64,000 bases of DNA from Takifugu bimaculatus (Eukaryota; Chordata; Actinopteri; Tetraodontiformes; Tetraodontidae). Within the stretch, counting starts at the first letter, position 1. The number at the start of each line of letters is the position of its first letter. The stretch lies in NCBI GenBank assembly GCA_004026145.2, contig CP034985.2:13347195-13411194 (forward strand), written 5' to 3'. The notes beneath the pieces were generated by a model, which did no database searches, was not told where the DNA came from, and worked only from the letters and a program-made list of their open reading frames with translations. Below are positions 38,527 to 58,503 of this stretch, piece by piece. Position numbers and translations under genes: made by a program.

Positions 38527-40155
38527 GTGAGTCCTGCTCTTCATCCCGCGTGCTGGTTCCGTCCAATAATCTGACACGGACGCGCAGCCTGCGGACGGCT
38601 GATCCGGACCCCGAATACAGGAACAAGCAATCGTTCCTTCAAGAATCTGCGGGGGACACATTTAATTAACGCTGCGCGTCAGCTTCGCGGGGGCACGCGC
38701 GCACGCACGCACGCACTCTCATTTCACTTCTTATTAAGACAGGAAATGAAAGCGGGAAGCTTTGATCTTCCACTGCAGCCAATGGAGCTCCATCTGGACG
38801 TCATAATCATGTTTTTCTCTGTTTTGAAAAGGTAAAATAATAAAATTGGCACATTGAGAAAAGTGTTAAATAATAATTTAATAATTCTGCTCTGATTCAG
38901 CTGGAATTGCTGTCCATTTAGAGTATAACTATGGATTATATGAAATATTTGGACTCGGATCTATAGCTACCACTAAGCACTCCTGCGTTTCCCCTTAATA
39001 AATAAGGAGCGTTACCACCTATTGCATGATATGATGTCGGTTGTGCACGAGCATCTACGCTCCACAACAGCAACATCTAACATTCAACTGGAAACATTTA
39101 AGTGACCCATGTTTTCAAGAAGAACATGAATAATTTCCAGTTCACTTTGACTCATACTGTAAGAAAAAAAAGGCTGTGTCAGAGATGGTGAACATTTATG
39201 TCACATGTCCGTGTTGGAGGAGCCACAATGATCATGTGACTGATGGGCTGCGAACACACAACCGCGCCGCCTTCATGCCTCAGCCCGCTCAGCCTGAAAA
39301 TGTGAGTTCCGTGAGGCGGAAGTACATTAAGCAGCACGTTAGCCCTGCAGCGAGAGAGACAACGGTGAAAAACATACACAAAAGCACATAAAGGCAAAAG
39401 ATGAACCCTGGTTTGGCTATTTCCCAGTCGCTGTACTGGTTTGTGGCTGGACCATTAGCATGTAAATGGAGTACATCCTTTCCATCTCAAGATGGATCAC
39501 TCTCAATTCAGACCACTTAAAATATTTAAACATCGCTGTGTAAGTTATTCTGCTAACGTGCTGCCTCGCGGAGCATTAAAGTCTTGAGCTGTTCTAATAT
39601 TTTGTGCAGGCAGCGCTGGGAACAGCCTCATCGAGCATCTAACGTGGTGCTAACGAGGAAAATTCGACTCGATTTAGATAAATCCCAAATGAGAGCTACT
39701 TCATTGTGGGCTAATCTTCAGCTAGAACAGAGTTCCAACTGTCTACAGGGAACATCCCCACTGCTCATTATGCTGTTCTCCATCGGAGGCCTGGCGAGCG
39801 CTCTGCTCTGCCCGTGTCATAGTTCGGACACAAAGACCCCCCTTTCAGTCAGCGACATGTCGGCCGTTCCATTAGATCTTTACATCCAAGTCTCTTTTCT
39901 TCAGGCGTTTCAGGAGAATTAAGTCAGAAGGGAAAACCTCTTCGTCCGGCCCTCTGTCGCCCACCCAGGAGGGATTAAATCACATGATCAGGTCCACCTG
40001 CAGACACCCCTCCCTCTGCACCAGCCTTCATCGGTCGTCCTTCTCCAAGGGATCGCCGCGAGGAACGTGTGCCACCGCCGGTGTTTCATGCCCCCCGCCG
40101 AGAAGAGGAGCCTCCGGAGACGTTGTGGGATAAAAGCGCTGCAGTGACGGAGGCG

Positions 40156-43100
40156 ATGGGAAACAAGAGCAGCGTCCCGCCAAAGGGTCCCGACGCTGGG
40201 AGCGCACGAGAGGACGAGGCGGTCGGCGCCGTCGCAGGTCAGATATGAACTCATCCAGATGATCTGAGCCGTCGCGGCTCCTCGGCATAAAACACGACTG
40301 AAAAGGAAAATGGAGTTTAAAGAAATGCTGAAAGGAGGAGGGGAAAAACAAGCCTTCCGGCCCGAAAACGAGTTCACCAGAATTCTGTGATCAAATTTAG
40401 TGAAATGAGAATTTTTAAGGGGATTCTTTTGTGGCTTTTTCAAAAACGAAAATTTCAGGATTTGCGCTGTCGTTCAGCACGCAAACATAATTCGTGTCAT
40501 ATTCTGCGGAGATCCGTCTGTCCCTGATCCACCATTCCAACAGTCTGGAGCGGAAACTCCAGATGTGCCTAATCCGCAGGGAAGGACCAGAAGATGTCTG
40601 TTATGGGATGTTCAGCCGGAGGAATATTCTGACTCCTTATCGTTAGTTTGCTTTAACTTTGCTGTTGTTTCCTTCGTTGGTGAGATTAGGATTAGACCCA
40701 TTTAGCAGACAGAAACAGCATTAGCCTGATTGTTGACGTTGACAAACGCCACGAGGGCTGATTGAGGATTTTTTTTATTCCATCATGTTTGTGTTGTTTC
40801 TAGGAAGCATCTCCAGGGAGGGAGCGGGAGCCCCGAGCCCGGAGCTGCTGGCCTCGCTGCAGTCCCTCAGAGACAACGTTGACTCCACTTTGCTGCCACA
40901 CTCGCTGCACCAGGTGTGTAAAGGTGGATCTTTTCCATGCCCGTCAGTGCTGAAAGGTTCCAGAGATTTGTGATGCTAGCAGGTAGATTTCTGCACGTAG
41001 CTGCAGGAAACAGAAAACCACCTGATCTTTGAAAAAGGCTAAAGCTGCACCTTGAGCAGGAGGTAACAGACACGCTAATCCTGAGCATGAGAGGGTTCAT
41101 GTGACTGTCTCTGCATGGCTAGCTGCCACATGACCAGCATCTTTGAAGCAATTAAAGAATTTGAATCAAAAACCAAAGCTTTTAGACACCTTTCATATCC
41201 TTCAGCCCTCTCACACGTCTGCCCAAGCTAGCTGACAACAACGGGAGTGGCAGGGAAAACTGTTTTAACAGGAAGAAACCCTGAGCAGGACCAGGCTCAT
41301 GTGGGGGGACCCTCTTGTGGTATCACCCTGTTAGCCAGAGGCAGATATTGGCATGCTGTGGCAGGCTGGAAGATGTTAGCGAGTAGCGACAGATGTTATA
41401 AGCTGCAGAGGTTTCTGAGAGGGACCAGTAGGTGGCAGGAGCTGAATCTAAAGCTAAAGTGGAATTTAGTCTTCATTTTGTTTGCTTTCAGATTGCAGAG
41501 ACCTACCTGGCCAGAGAAGACTGTATCCTACTAATGTGTCCTTTATGTTTTAACATCTAACACTGACAGCTGCATGAACTTTACACGTCTGAATGTCCCA
41601 GTATCTCCCAGTATTGTTGTTTCCAGTCTCTGGGTGTTGTCCATACTTTGGCTCAAAGCCCTGAGGGCTCCCAGCGGGATGGTTTCCTCCAGTTGTGTTT
41701 TTGCCGTTGCCTTGGCGACCGCTGTGGGTCTGCCTCCCAGTTAGGATGTTGGGTGTGTTTGTGTCCTCGGGGAGAAAGTGTGAAGGTCTGATACTCATGG
41801 AGGAGAGATTCTTACCGTGGTTCTGAGTGGGAGTCTTTAACTGCCAACCCCACCAGACCAGTGGGCCATCCAGTTCCTGCAGCTGGAGAAGCTCTACCAT
41901 GAACGCCTGCTGTCCAACATCGCCGCCCTGCAGGAGAACTGGGGTACAGTTGCACCTTGGCAGCATTGCCGTTATAAATGTCGAGCGCACGCGTTGATGT
42001 TCATGCACATGTGCGCTCTGTGTTCCCAGAGAGCCAGTGGAGAGAGAAGAAGACGTGTGAGGGCGGTTCTCCTGCTGAGTCTGACGGCTTCAGTCAGAAG
42101 CACATGGAGACGCTCAGCCAGATCTGCAGGACTCACCTCAGGTACCCGCTCAGCTCAGTGATGTCATGGGACAATTAAACAGTAGATGTGCTGTCCTGTC
42201 AAAAAGAAACATATTTAATGTTCTAGAACCTCAGGATTGTCCGATTATTGGGTTCATGTAGCTCATGTTGCGTAAGTGTGCTTGTAGAATATGCTAGTTA
42301 GCTGAATGCTAGGTCATTTTCTGGGCCACGAGTCTCAGTGGTGGAAACAAGCTGGAACTCACCACCACGAGAGGTTGAACTTTACCTCAGAACAGATACA
42401 AACACAGGAACAACGTAGCTCAGATCCCCTCTTAGTCCATGTAAATAACCGTCCTCCTCCTCAGACTCAAACCTTTGAGCGTTCGTGTTGCTTCAGGACG
42501 CCTGAAGGCGCTTCGAGGACGCAGACACACTGGGACTGGTCTGAGGAAATCAATAGTTCTGACGGGGCAGCAAAGGTTTCTGCAGGATTATGATGATTTC
42601 CTGCAAATGCAGACAAATTCCTCTGGTCTACATACCAGATGTAACCTTCTTAGCCTGCAGCTAACAGCCGCAAAAGACTTAAATACAAATAAAAGAAAAT
42701 GCCGTTTTCCTCTCGGAACTGTCAGTCACGATTCTGCTTCTTTCTGTTTCTGCCTTTGAAACTTCACAGGCCGTCCGTCAATGTGGAGCAGGTACGACGT
42801 TTCCTTTAAATAGAGGAATAAACGTTGTTCCCTGCTTATTACTATTAATAGCCTGTGTTTGCTCGAGCAGAACACCTTGAACACGGCGCTGAAGGACATT
42901 CAGGACCAGAATGAGCCCCTACAGTTCCAGCATGATGAAGGTGAACTTGCAGATGCTACTTGGTGCTAATGCTAGCGGTCAGGTGTCTTCAGTAATGATC
43001 AGTAATCAAGGTTCAGTGTTTTCAGACGACAGGCTGGAAGCCGTAAACCAGAGCGGAGACCAACAACAAAGCTCAGAATCAGAACCGTCACAGTCGTCTG

Positions 43101-44419
43101 AAGGTGAGGGGGAGGCAGAGGCGGAGGAGGAGGAGGAGGAAGAGGCAGGAGAAGAACAGATGTGTAAGGAAGGGCAGGAGACACCGGAGGAAGAGGAGGT
43201 GGAGGTGGAGTGGCCGACAGGAGTCCCCCAGGCTTCTGACAAGGACCTGGCCAAGCTGTCCGTCAAGGAGGGGGTGAGTTGGTACCGATGTGATAGCTCA
43301 CCACCTCAGAATGACCTGAGATCGTTCCCAGCTTCCTGGTGTTGCTCCGCCCACATTTTCAGCTGTGCCTTCACCCATTGGTGGGTCTGGGTGGGATAAG
43401 AACCCAGCTCAAACACCCGTAAAGTTCTCATCGATGTTGCTGGGATGGGGGGTGCCGAAGGCTGCTTTTTCTTTTTAACCGAAGTGCTTGAGTCACTTCA
43501 GCTCCAGTTTTTCTTCATTTTAGCAGTAATTTATGCGCTCACACGCTGCTGCGGCGGCGTCTCTGCTGCCTCAAATCTGTCACATCTAAACCAAAGGTGC
43601 TTATGTTCAGATTAAATGCTATAATCTGCACTGTGGCGACCTGCTGACCTCAGCACATAATTGACCTGTAAATGATGGCGGCGGATGTGGCTTGACAGAT
43701 GACTCCACTCCAGGAATCGACATATGGCCGAGCCGCTCCTGCTCTCTGCTCTGTGCAGAAATTATAATCAGGTCAAAAGATTTTCTGCAGAAGGGCAACT
43801 CTCATTATTTACCGCCCCCTACTGGCCCCTCCATGCAACTCCAACATGTGTGACTATTAGAAATATTCACTTGTAAAATGTCTGTACGTCGTTTCGCCAC
43901 ATTGGAGAGATTCAGTCTGCATTACGTTACATTTGGATTAACATAAAATGAATGTTGAAAGTGGAGCTAACCTGGGAAATGTCGTCTCAGAGCTCCTCCC
44001 CCGATGGCCTGGTCTCCATTCTGAAGAGGCGGCGAGCGTCTCTGGATGGTTTACCGCCGCCGAGCATCAACGTGTCCAAACAGAACTCCAAGCGTAAAGT
44101 TCGCTTCAGTGAGCCAGAAGATGGCGCTGAACCAGGTACTGAAGCCGCAGTTCGTGTTCTCACCAGTAGAGGGAGCCCGTCCTCAACATGCGTCCGTGTT
44201 TTGCTTCCAGATGAGGTCGGTGGCGACTCCTGCCTCATCCTGCTGCTGCTCTGCCTGGTTACCGTGGTGATTAGCATCGGTGGCACCGCCCTCTACTGCA
44301 CCCTGGTGGGGAGCTACTCCAGCATTTGCACTGACTTCACGCACAACGCTGACTTCTACATTGCAAACGTACGAGGCTTCCTGGCTGGCCTCAGACGCTG
44401 GTTACCCCTGCCCACGTAA
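40156..44419 (+). CDS. cnst: Consortin (connexin sorting protein), complete
   Basis: Ten coding exons: 40156-40237, 40804-40913, 41492-41522, 41857-41943, 42030-42141, 42770-42791, 42871-42940, 43026-43273, 43991-44135, 44211-44419; phases agree and the total is 371 aa, about half of human consortin. The start is MGNKSSVPPKGP. The middle includes IAETYLARED joined to YQWAIQFLQLEKLYHERLLS, the helical segment typical of consortin, then an acidic Glu-rich region in exon 8. Exon 9 carries LVSILKRRRASLDG and RKVRFSEPEDG. The last exon has a single hydrophobic membrane segment (CLILLLLCLVTVVISIGG, about residues 309-331) and a short tail with CTDFTHNADFYI. Consortin is a trans-Golgi integral membrane protein that binds connexins and helps send them to the plasma membrane. 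Two very short exons (31 and 22 nt) are required to keep the frame. CNST lies on human 1q44 near KIF26B, which supports the call. Confidence 0.93.
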
Positions 44420-45803
44420 ACGCTGCGCTCTGACGCACGCTTACGATATTGTAACCTTCTGCAGAGCACAGAGCACAGCGCCCTCTACTGGATTTGAAGT
44501 GTATGACTGGTGCTCCTGCCCGCCACCTTAAAATCCCCCCCCCCCTTTTTCATGCATTTAAATGTTTTTTTTTTGCAAATTACAACTGCAGGTGGTTGTA
44601 ATACCACCAGAGCGTTTAAATCCTGATGATCATGTTGGGACTGTCAGTCACCTCAGCAGTCGTAGCTGCACCTGTATCTTTTCCTCGAGACATTTTTTTG
44701 TTCTGTTGTTTTTATTTTTGATGTTTGTGTTCTGTTCTCGTAGCTGGCAGGAGATCTCGACGTCTTCTGAACGTTATCTGTCGCTGTTTTGTCCTCTGGG
44801 GTTTGAGTCTCCTGCAGGGCTGCACGTGTTTGTCAGACGCAGCACAGATGGAACTGGCCAGTTTAGAATCTGTGGACTTTGCCAGCTTGGCCAGTTTGTT
44901 TACCTCACATCTCATGCTCCTTTTCGTTATCGCAACTAAGTAAACAACGAAGAGAAATGTGGGTTTTTATGATACTGAAAACAAGGCGCTACAATATCAT
45001 TTGGAAATCTGTTTATTTTTTGTCTGTTTTTCATCTGACTGATGTGTTTCCTGTCTGGAAAATGCAACTCAGTGTTTTACTGAAACAAAGACAATGAAAT
45101 TTATTTATCAGAATTTACCTCTTTCACACTTTACCTTAAACTTGATGTTTTTCTAGATTTTATTTTTCAAAGGCTCGTCCTGTTCTATCTAGTTTTGAAA
45201 GTGATGAATCCTGTTTTGTCACTGGTCAAAAAATACAAAACTATATGAACGAAGTGACTATGTATCTGTTTTTATTTATTTTGACTTCTTTATTGAATGC
45301 TCGGTCAAACTTGAATCTGCATGATTTTTTTCCCCCACCAACCACAAATAGGTGTTGTAATACCGAGACCTCGCCACTAGATGTCAGTGCGACACTTGCT
45401 ACCGTTAGTGGATGGAGCAATAATAAATGAACGAAACAACAAATAAAAAGCATATGGAAGACCAATTAGTTGGAGCAATTAGTATTTAAATACTTTCAAA
45501 TGCTTTTTGATTAATCTTTTTCTTGAATAATTTTGGCAGAGTTCTTTAAACGGCCAGCAGGTGGCGCGGTTTCACATATTTGGCGCGTTCACACTGTGAC
45601 TGACAGCAGAGGTCATTCGATACCGTTGATAGGAGCGTGCGTGTGCGCACCTGCGCGCGTTACTTTTGAGATGAGATTCACGGGGGCTTCATCGTTTCCA
45701 TCATGCCTCAGAACAGGAAATGACCCGCTAAAGAGCGCAAATGCTATAAATGTACGAAACCTTCATGCTGAGCACTGTTCTTTTCCCGAACAGCAGGGGG
45801 CGA
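43812..45803. promoter_or_regulatory. Cluster of six CTCF-like motifs
   Basis: Matches to CCASYAGRKGGCRS: 43812-43825 (minus, perfect), 44163-44176 (plus, one mismatch), 44478-44491 (minus, perfect), 45374-45387 (plus, one mismatch), 45554-45567 (plus, CCAGCAGGTGGCGC, perfect) and 45790-45803 (plus, two mismatches). Binding is inferred from motif match only. Confidence 0.45.
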
Positions 45804-46059
45804 TATGAGGTCACCTTCAGGGTTGACCGTGACCTCGCCTAGCATCACACGGGTTTCTGCTGAGCCAAAGCACTTTTTCGACAGTTGTGCTTCTTTTTCG
45901 TCTTCTCTCTAAGAACGTTTCTATTCCCAGCAACGTTGCCTGGGTTCGCTCGTACGAATTTTACTTTGTATCATCTTAGTCAAATTGGAGTAGGGGGACG
46001 GAGGGGGTGGACGGTCACGTTAACGTCTACAAGTCAGACACCAAAGCCTGTCGACGAGC
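44420..46059 (+). other. cnst 3' UTR and flank
   Basis: No further coding exon. Several AATAAA-type signals occur, for example near 45.44 kb and at 46060. The region carries most of a cluster of CTCF-like motifs. The true cnst 3' end is not resolved. Confidence 0.45.
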
Positions 46060-46065
46060 AATAAA
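46060..46065 (+). terminator. Polyadenylation signal, probable distal cnst end
   Basis: AATAAA on the plus strand, 24 bp before a minus-strand signal at 46089, as expected where two convergent transcripts meet. Confidence 0.4.
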
Positions 46066-46088
46066 GACAGACACGGTTGTGACTCGAG

Positions 46089-46094
46089 TTTATT
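46089..46094 (-). terminator. Polyadenylation signal, probable snap25 end
   Basis: TTTATT on the plus strand is AATAAA on the minus strand. It would give snap25 a 3' UTR of about 1.5 kb, a normal size for this gene. Confidence 0.45.
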
Positions 46095-47560
46095 ACTTTT
46101 AATCAATTCAGCTAGCTACAAAATGTCCACCACTTCACACACTAACAGGATACAGAGAGGGAGTCTTTAATGTTACATGCGCTGAGGACGTCAATCTCAC
46201 GGTCGGACCTATCGCGTCATCCAGGTTTGGGTTCAAATCACCGAACTCTACTCGACATTTTGGCGATTTTGGTGTGCATAGCTCTAAAGTACAGAAGCAA
46301 CCAAAGAAACAAACAAAACCCCCTTTTTTTGTGTTTGTTTCGTTACGATATTCGGAACCAGTAACAAACCACACAGGGAGAATAAACTTACAGGTACAGT
46401 CTTCTTATAAAAGTAAGATCTCTCAGAAATACGCGTCTTTGCTTTACATTGCAAACGTTTATTTATATTTATTTTTGTTTTCCAGAGCATCCAAAACCTA
46501 TGTTACAGAACACAACCACACCTCGCCTCTCAGCACAGTCGACGTCTTCATCACTGAGCTGCGGAATCGTTTAGAAAACAGGTCGTGTGTCATTTTTTTT
46601 GTCTGTTTTTTCTTTTTTGCAATACAACCCCCGCGTCCTGGTTTTTCTCGCCTTCATCTCACGTTTTTTGATCCCCCTTTTTGCGTTATTTTACAACGAG
46701 ATGGTCACAGTCGGTAAATATCGAGACAGAAAGAGTGGCACTATTGCAAACTTGCGGGAGTACGGAACCACCGACGGCGTCCTAATACTGAGCATGCGCT
46801 TGGTCGTCTGCTGGCCGTCGTGTTGTCTTGTTTTCTTTCTTCTTTTTTTTTTTTAGATATATTTTTCAGACAGGTTTTATTTAGAAGACTAAAATCTACC
46901 ATCGGTCATGCAGAAAACACACAGTTCACGTCACTGGGAATGCAATGTCTAACACGGCTACAGAGTCTAGTTGCACATCGTCTAAAACAGTAACTCAGTA
47001 TGAGCGATGGGGGGGGGGGGGGCGCATCCACGACGGACCGAACCCGGGATTGTAAGTGCTCTTGGCCTGTGGCCGCCACCGTTAGCTTGCTGTCGTGACA
47101 ACACTGAAATAAGGAGCGCGGCGTTAGCCTAAATGGGATGAGGGCGTTACCAAGACGATACCGAAGGCCAAAAGAACAAAAAGAGCTTGTAGAGCATTCC
47201 TAGTATATGCTAGCCATCCAGAGCGTATAGATTTATATGTGGTATAGAATAATATATGATATATCTGATAAAAAGAATAAAAACTTCACAGGTGAGTTAG
47301 AGAGCCATCGAGTCAGCACTATATACAACCTTTGGAAAGAATGAACGACGGGGGTAAGAAATCATCGTTACGAGGACGATCATCTTGAAAAAGCTCGACA
47401 GACGACACAGAACAACATTTACATCGGAGGAGGGGGCGATATGTGCATGTGTGCAAACCTAGAAGGTCAATACCATGATGAAAGCGTATCGGCGCCTGTC
47501 GGCGTGCGGCGACGCGGCGCCCACGCTGAGCAGGGGGCGGGGGGGGGCAGGGGGCGGGGC
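46095..47560 (-). other. Probable snap25 3' UTR
   Basis: No coding exon is present between the snap25 stop codon and the minus-strand AATAAA. T- and A-rich segments with a G-tract at 47.01 kb (C-tract in the transcript). Confidence 0.45.
47009..47022. repeat. Poly-G tract
   Basis: Fourteen consecutive G on the plus strand within the probable snap25 3' UTR. Confidence 0.9.
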
Positions 47561-54246
<6,686 letters not shown>

Positions 54247-55934
54247 TGCTGCTAGATGTGGGGGGTGGAGAGGGTCTCCAGCAGGCGAGAGAAGATCCTA
54301 GTGGGAACGTCGGGAGAGCTGCAAGAGGAGAGGAAGACACCTGAGTCCACAGACAGCTTCAAGGCAGCAGCGCTAGGCTGAAACGGCGTTCTCGCCGCAT
54401 CAAACAAATGAGAACAAAAACAGCAGAATCGGACCAACAGACGTCAAGGGGGTTATTAGAGATTAGAGCCGGATCAGAATTCCTGTTCATGTTGCGGTTG
54501 AAGCACATCCATCATGCAGCCGCCGGCCTGTCAAGATGCCCTTGAGCAAGGTGATACACTCACGCTCCGGGAGCCAGATGAAGCCACAGGTTCCCATCTA
54601 AAACACGTCCTATTCCAGATTACGGATCACAACATGCAGACTGAGATTTAGAATCTGTCAGACGTTAAAGGAGCAGACGGGGATTTGGGGGGATTATTAG
54701 CCTCGTGGCTGCTAGCCCAGTTCACGGGTTTGAGGATGTTGGCTGATGAAGCCGCTCATCTTCTGTCAGACGAGTTAGCCAACATCACTGGATGCGGCTG
54801 CAGCACACCAGCACAGATTAGCATCCGAATTAAAGCGTCTAAATCGCTTCGTAAACATAAAGCGCTAATCCAGGAGCAACGAGAGGCTTTAGGGCCGAAG
54901 GTAAGAGTAATGATGGACGCTAACATCACAAAAAGTTGTCTTCTCTACATTGACGCTCGTACGTCTAAGAGCATTAGCTTCTTTGGCGACACAGGTAGTA
55001 CGATTCAGGTATTGGTGTGGACCATGTTGGCTTGTTGCCACAGAAACTCCCCCGAACCCTCAAATATATCATCAATAAGCAGCTACATCATTTATCATCA
55101 GACAACCACAGCCATCTCAGTTTTGCTACTGCAGCTGAGTGCTAATGCTAGGAGGCGATGCAGAAATCGTAGCTGAGTTGAAGGAGCAAGCTGGTAAAAG
55201 TCGTGGTAGGGCCGAGGCTAACCAGTTAGCAACCCGTAGACAGCTAACTCAGCTGCCATTTTTCTTCTAAATCAACCTTCTTCGATAAGATTAAAGTGTT
55301 TAATGTCGACTTGAATTGTTGAAAACAAAAAAAATAAAAATCTACTTGAACAAAGTCGTGTTTGAAATCCTTGTGGTTGATGTCAACGATGCGGGACAGA
55401 TGGCGCCGACCCCACCTGGACATGCGTCACGCCTCCAGCTGTTCCCGCCGCCTCACCCACGCGGACAGAAAAGTCCCCCGGTGCAGGTTTACTGTCCCCG
55501 TTTACGCCATCTCGCCGCCCCGTCCGCCACCGCGACAGCGTCGGCCATCTTGGGTTACATAAACTAGAGGCTGCAGTTCTTTCGTGAGTCGTGTCGGATC
55601 TTTACGGAGACTCGCTGAAGCAAAAGAGGACGACTGAGTTCCACACAAAAAGGCGACGCTAGCGCCTGGAACCCGCGTCAACAACAGCTAACGGGGGAAC
55701 TGGCTGGATCACTAGCTCGTCTTTATGGTCGGAGCATGTTTACGTTTAATTTAGGAAGGTCACCATGGAAACCTGGATCCAAAACACACACGGAGGTCAG
55801 GTGACCATCTTGGGGTTAGCCTGTTGCTAACATGTTATCAGGGTTTATGGAAACAGGAAATGGTCAACAGGTTCAGCTTTAGCGTCTCCGAGTTACATCG
55901 AGAGTCCTCATAAAGTCAGGAAAGCTCTAATGCA

Positions 55935-55944
55935 AACACACACA

Positions 55945-55981
<37 letters not shown>
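55935..55981. repeat. CA microsatellite
   Basis: (CA)n of about 47 bp with a CGTA interruption. Confidence 0.9.
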
Positions 55982-55983
<2 letters not shown>

Positions 55984-57845
55984 CATTACACGTGCGTTGA
56001 CTGAGGCACAGCGAGACGCGCTGATTACCGATATGATTAAATTTACAGCACGACAGAGATTTATGGCGTGGAGTAAAGTGGCGTGATCTAAATCCAACAT
56101 CCTTCTTACTCGCTCAGCCTTCCATCGTCATGGAAACAGAAGGGGAAGTTAAGAAGACGTTATCATTTACGATCCACGAGGGTTCTCCCTGCAGGAGGTC
56201 ACATCTACAGGTAACTGGATTAGGCTCCTCCCCTTTTCCTCCTCCAGCTGCGTGTCACTGAAGTCACTTCCTGTCTGCCTTGATCTTGATTGATCCTCAG
56301 GTTTTTGTTCTCTTTGTTCTCCTGGATTAAAGCTCTGACACCTTGAGCTGGACGGTAAATAAAGCAGCGGCCAAAGCTCCGCGGATCACGTGGGCGTTTC
56401 CCTGGCGACCGCAACGAATCATTTTCGAGGTTTTCGCGTGAAAACAAAGACGCTCAGAGATCGCCGGTGGCGAGGGCCGCCGCCCCGCTGTGACCAGTGG
56501 GTAGGTGAGGAGGCCGCCTCCTGCGTCATGTATGTAGAGCTCAACACGCCATCGGGATGCTAGCGGGCACGTCAGCGCGCTCATGAGTAAATCACACAGG
56601 ACGTGTCGTGTCGCCGCCTCTGGCAGAGACGGCGCCGCTGCGAGCCGGAAGCTGCTCTCATTCCGGAGCTAAAATGACGGATCGCGTCATCGATCGGGAG
56701 GCGCTCGCTTGGTATCACAGTCACGTAGCTTCTCTGTTACAGTTCGCTCGCTCTCCCAGGTCACGCGGTGCCCTGCACGTGCGCGCTCCTGAGAAGCACC
56801 GCGCGGTTCACGTGCCATCGTGGGGGGTGGGGACAGGAAGGAGGAGCTGGGAGCTCGTGAGGAAGCGGTTTGGCTTGTTCAGGTGTCAGAATCGGCCACA
56901 AGGTGGCGTCTTTTTCACGCTATCGTTAGCCTTCGCGCTGGACAACAGGCTAAACCATCTGCTGGCGTCACAGATGACGGTTTAGGTGCTGCGGGGTCGT
57001 GGTCACATGACGTTTCACGCGGGACAGGTCAACGCCGCCGAGTCAACGCCGGGTTACGATGCCCTGAAGGCGGAGCCGGCGACACACGGCGGCTCGCCAC
57101 ATTGGATGGAATCTGAGGCAGAACCCAGACGGAGAAAGTTCTGATCAAACTGCTGCATTCAAATTTAAAAAATAGCTGAGTCGTGGTCGTTCCGCGCGCC
57201 AACAAGTGAAATATCACGACTACGATGAAACAAACCACCAGATACTCAGATGGAGCCCTTCAGCATCGGCTCCCAGGAGCTGGGAACCCTCCAGGCTCCG
57301 CCCACGCCTCAAGAAATCTAGAAGGAAAAACCCACGAATGCCACATGAAACCCTCCACGCCATCTAAATTTAGACCATCGTGCCAGAAAGGTTCCTGCAA
57401 AGGTTCCAGGAACTCTGAGGCTGAAGCAGAACCGGCAGCGTCCTGACAGACAGAGGGAAGCTTCACCTGCTCATTTCAGCGCTGGAGCGCACGTGACACG
57501 CACGTCTGAGGATGTTTGGTAGTGCGAAGCAGCAGAAAATCTGACAGAATTGAAATGTTCCAGCGTGGTCGGGGACACGCGGGACGCTCGGCGTGGCGCC
57601 GCAGCGGGGCGGCAGCCATTTTGTCTGTTTTTCAGCGTCTCGGCGAGGTCGTCCCCCGAGAGCTGAGGGGGCGGATCCAGGGCTGACGTTCTGGTTCTGG
57701 TGGCTCTCAAACTGTAAACGGGTCTCTACATGAGTCCAGGAGCAGAACCCGGCCTCGGCTGAAGAAGTTGTTGTGTCCAAAAGTCATTTTTCAGTTTGGA
57801 AATGTAGAATTTGTCCTAATTCTCACTTCTTCCAGTGTTTGTGCT

Positions 57846-58026
57846 AAGCTAAGCTAAGCTAATGGGCCACAGATTTTAACCAGCCGCTTAATCCGCTTTC
57901 TGCAAATTGTGGCAAGAATTGATTTTATTTTTTTGTTATATTTTCTATTTAAAGTTATATTTTTATAACATTTGGGACTAAAGCTGTTCCTTACTTGTTC
58001 CAGTTGGCTAAGCTAAGCTAAGCTAC
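57846..58026. repeat. Paired GCTAA pentanucleotide runs
   Basis: GCTAAGCTAAGCTAA at about 57.85 kb and again at about 58.01 kb. A related (GGCTA)n run lies near 20.25 kb upstream of hnrnpu exon 2. Confidence 0.7.
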
Positions 58027-58460
58027 GCTACTGACATGTTGGCGACTAAAAACAAGATCTTTTCAAGATTCGGGTTATGTTTTGTTTCCCTGCTCGTGGT
58101 GATTTTATAAGAAAATATCCCATAATCATCACCTGGAAACAGACACAGAGTCTCTTTTTTCTCCTTTTATTCCTTTCTGGGATAAAACCCAGCGTCTAAT
58201 CTTCCGAGATGATTCTGCCGTGGTGTTTTCAGCTGTTATTCCTTTTGCCGGGCTCCACCACCACCGCTATTTACAGCGCGTGGCGGCGGTGGAGCACCTG
58301 AGGCGAGAGGTTGGAGGAACCTCTCAGACGGGAGGACGTCAGAACCGACAACGCTGGAGGCTTCAATCCAGCCGCATCCTCAGACCAACGAGGAGGGGGT
58401 CTCTGGGAAAGGCTGTGACTCACGCTTTATCGGAGTGGGGGCTCGTTCTCACAAGCCTGA

Positions 58461-58503
58461 CCCCCCCCAACGCCCCCGCCCCCCCAACGCCCCCGCCCCC
58501 CTG
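58461..58503. repeat. C-rich direct repeat
   Basis: Two copies of a unit close to CCCCCCCAACGCCCCCG, giving several C-runs with i-motif (or complementary G-quadruplex) potential. Confidence 0.75.

Noticed and set aside
38293..38661. Minus-strand open frame of 122 codons
   Set aside because: Lies in a CpG-rich promoter-like stretch and has no resemblance to a known protein; a plus-strand 5' UTR exon with a good donor explains it better.
54685..55176. 163-codon plus-strand open frame
   Set aside because: No recognisable family and no splice partners; lies within snap25 intron 1.
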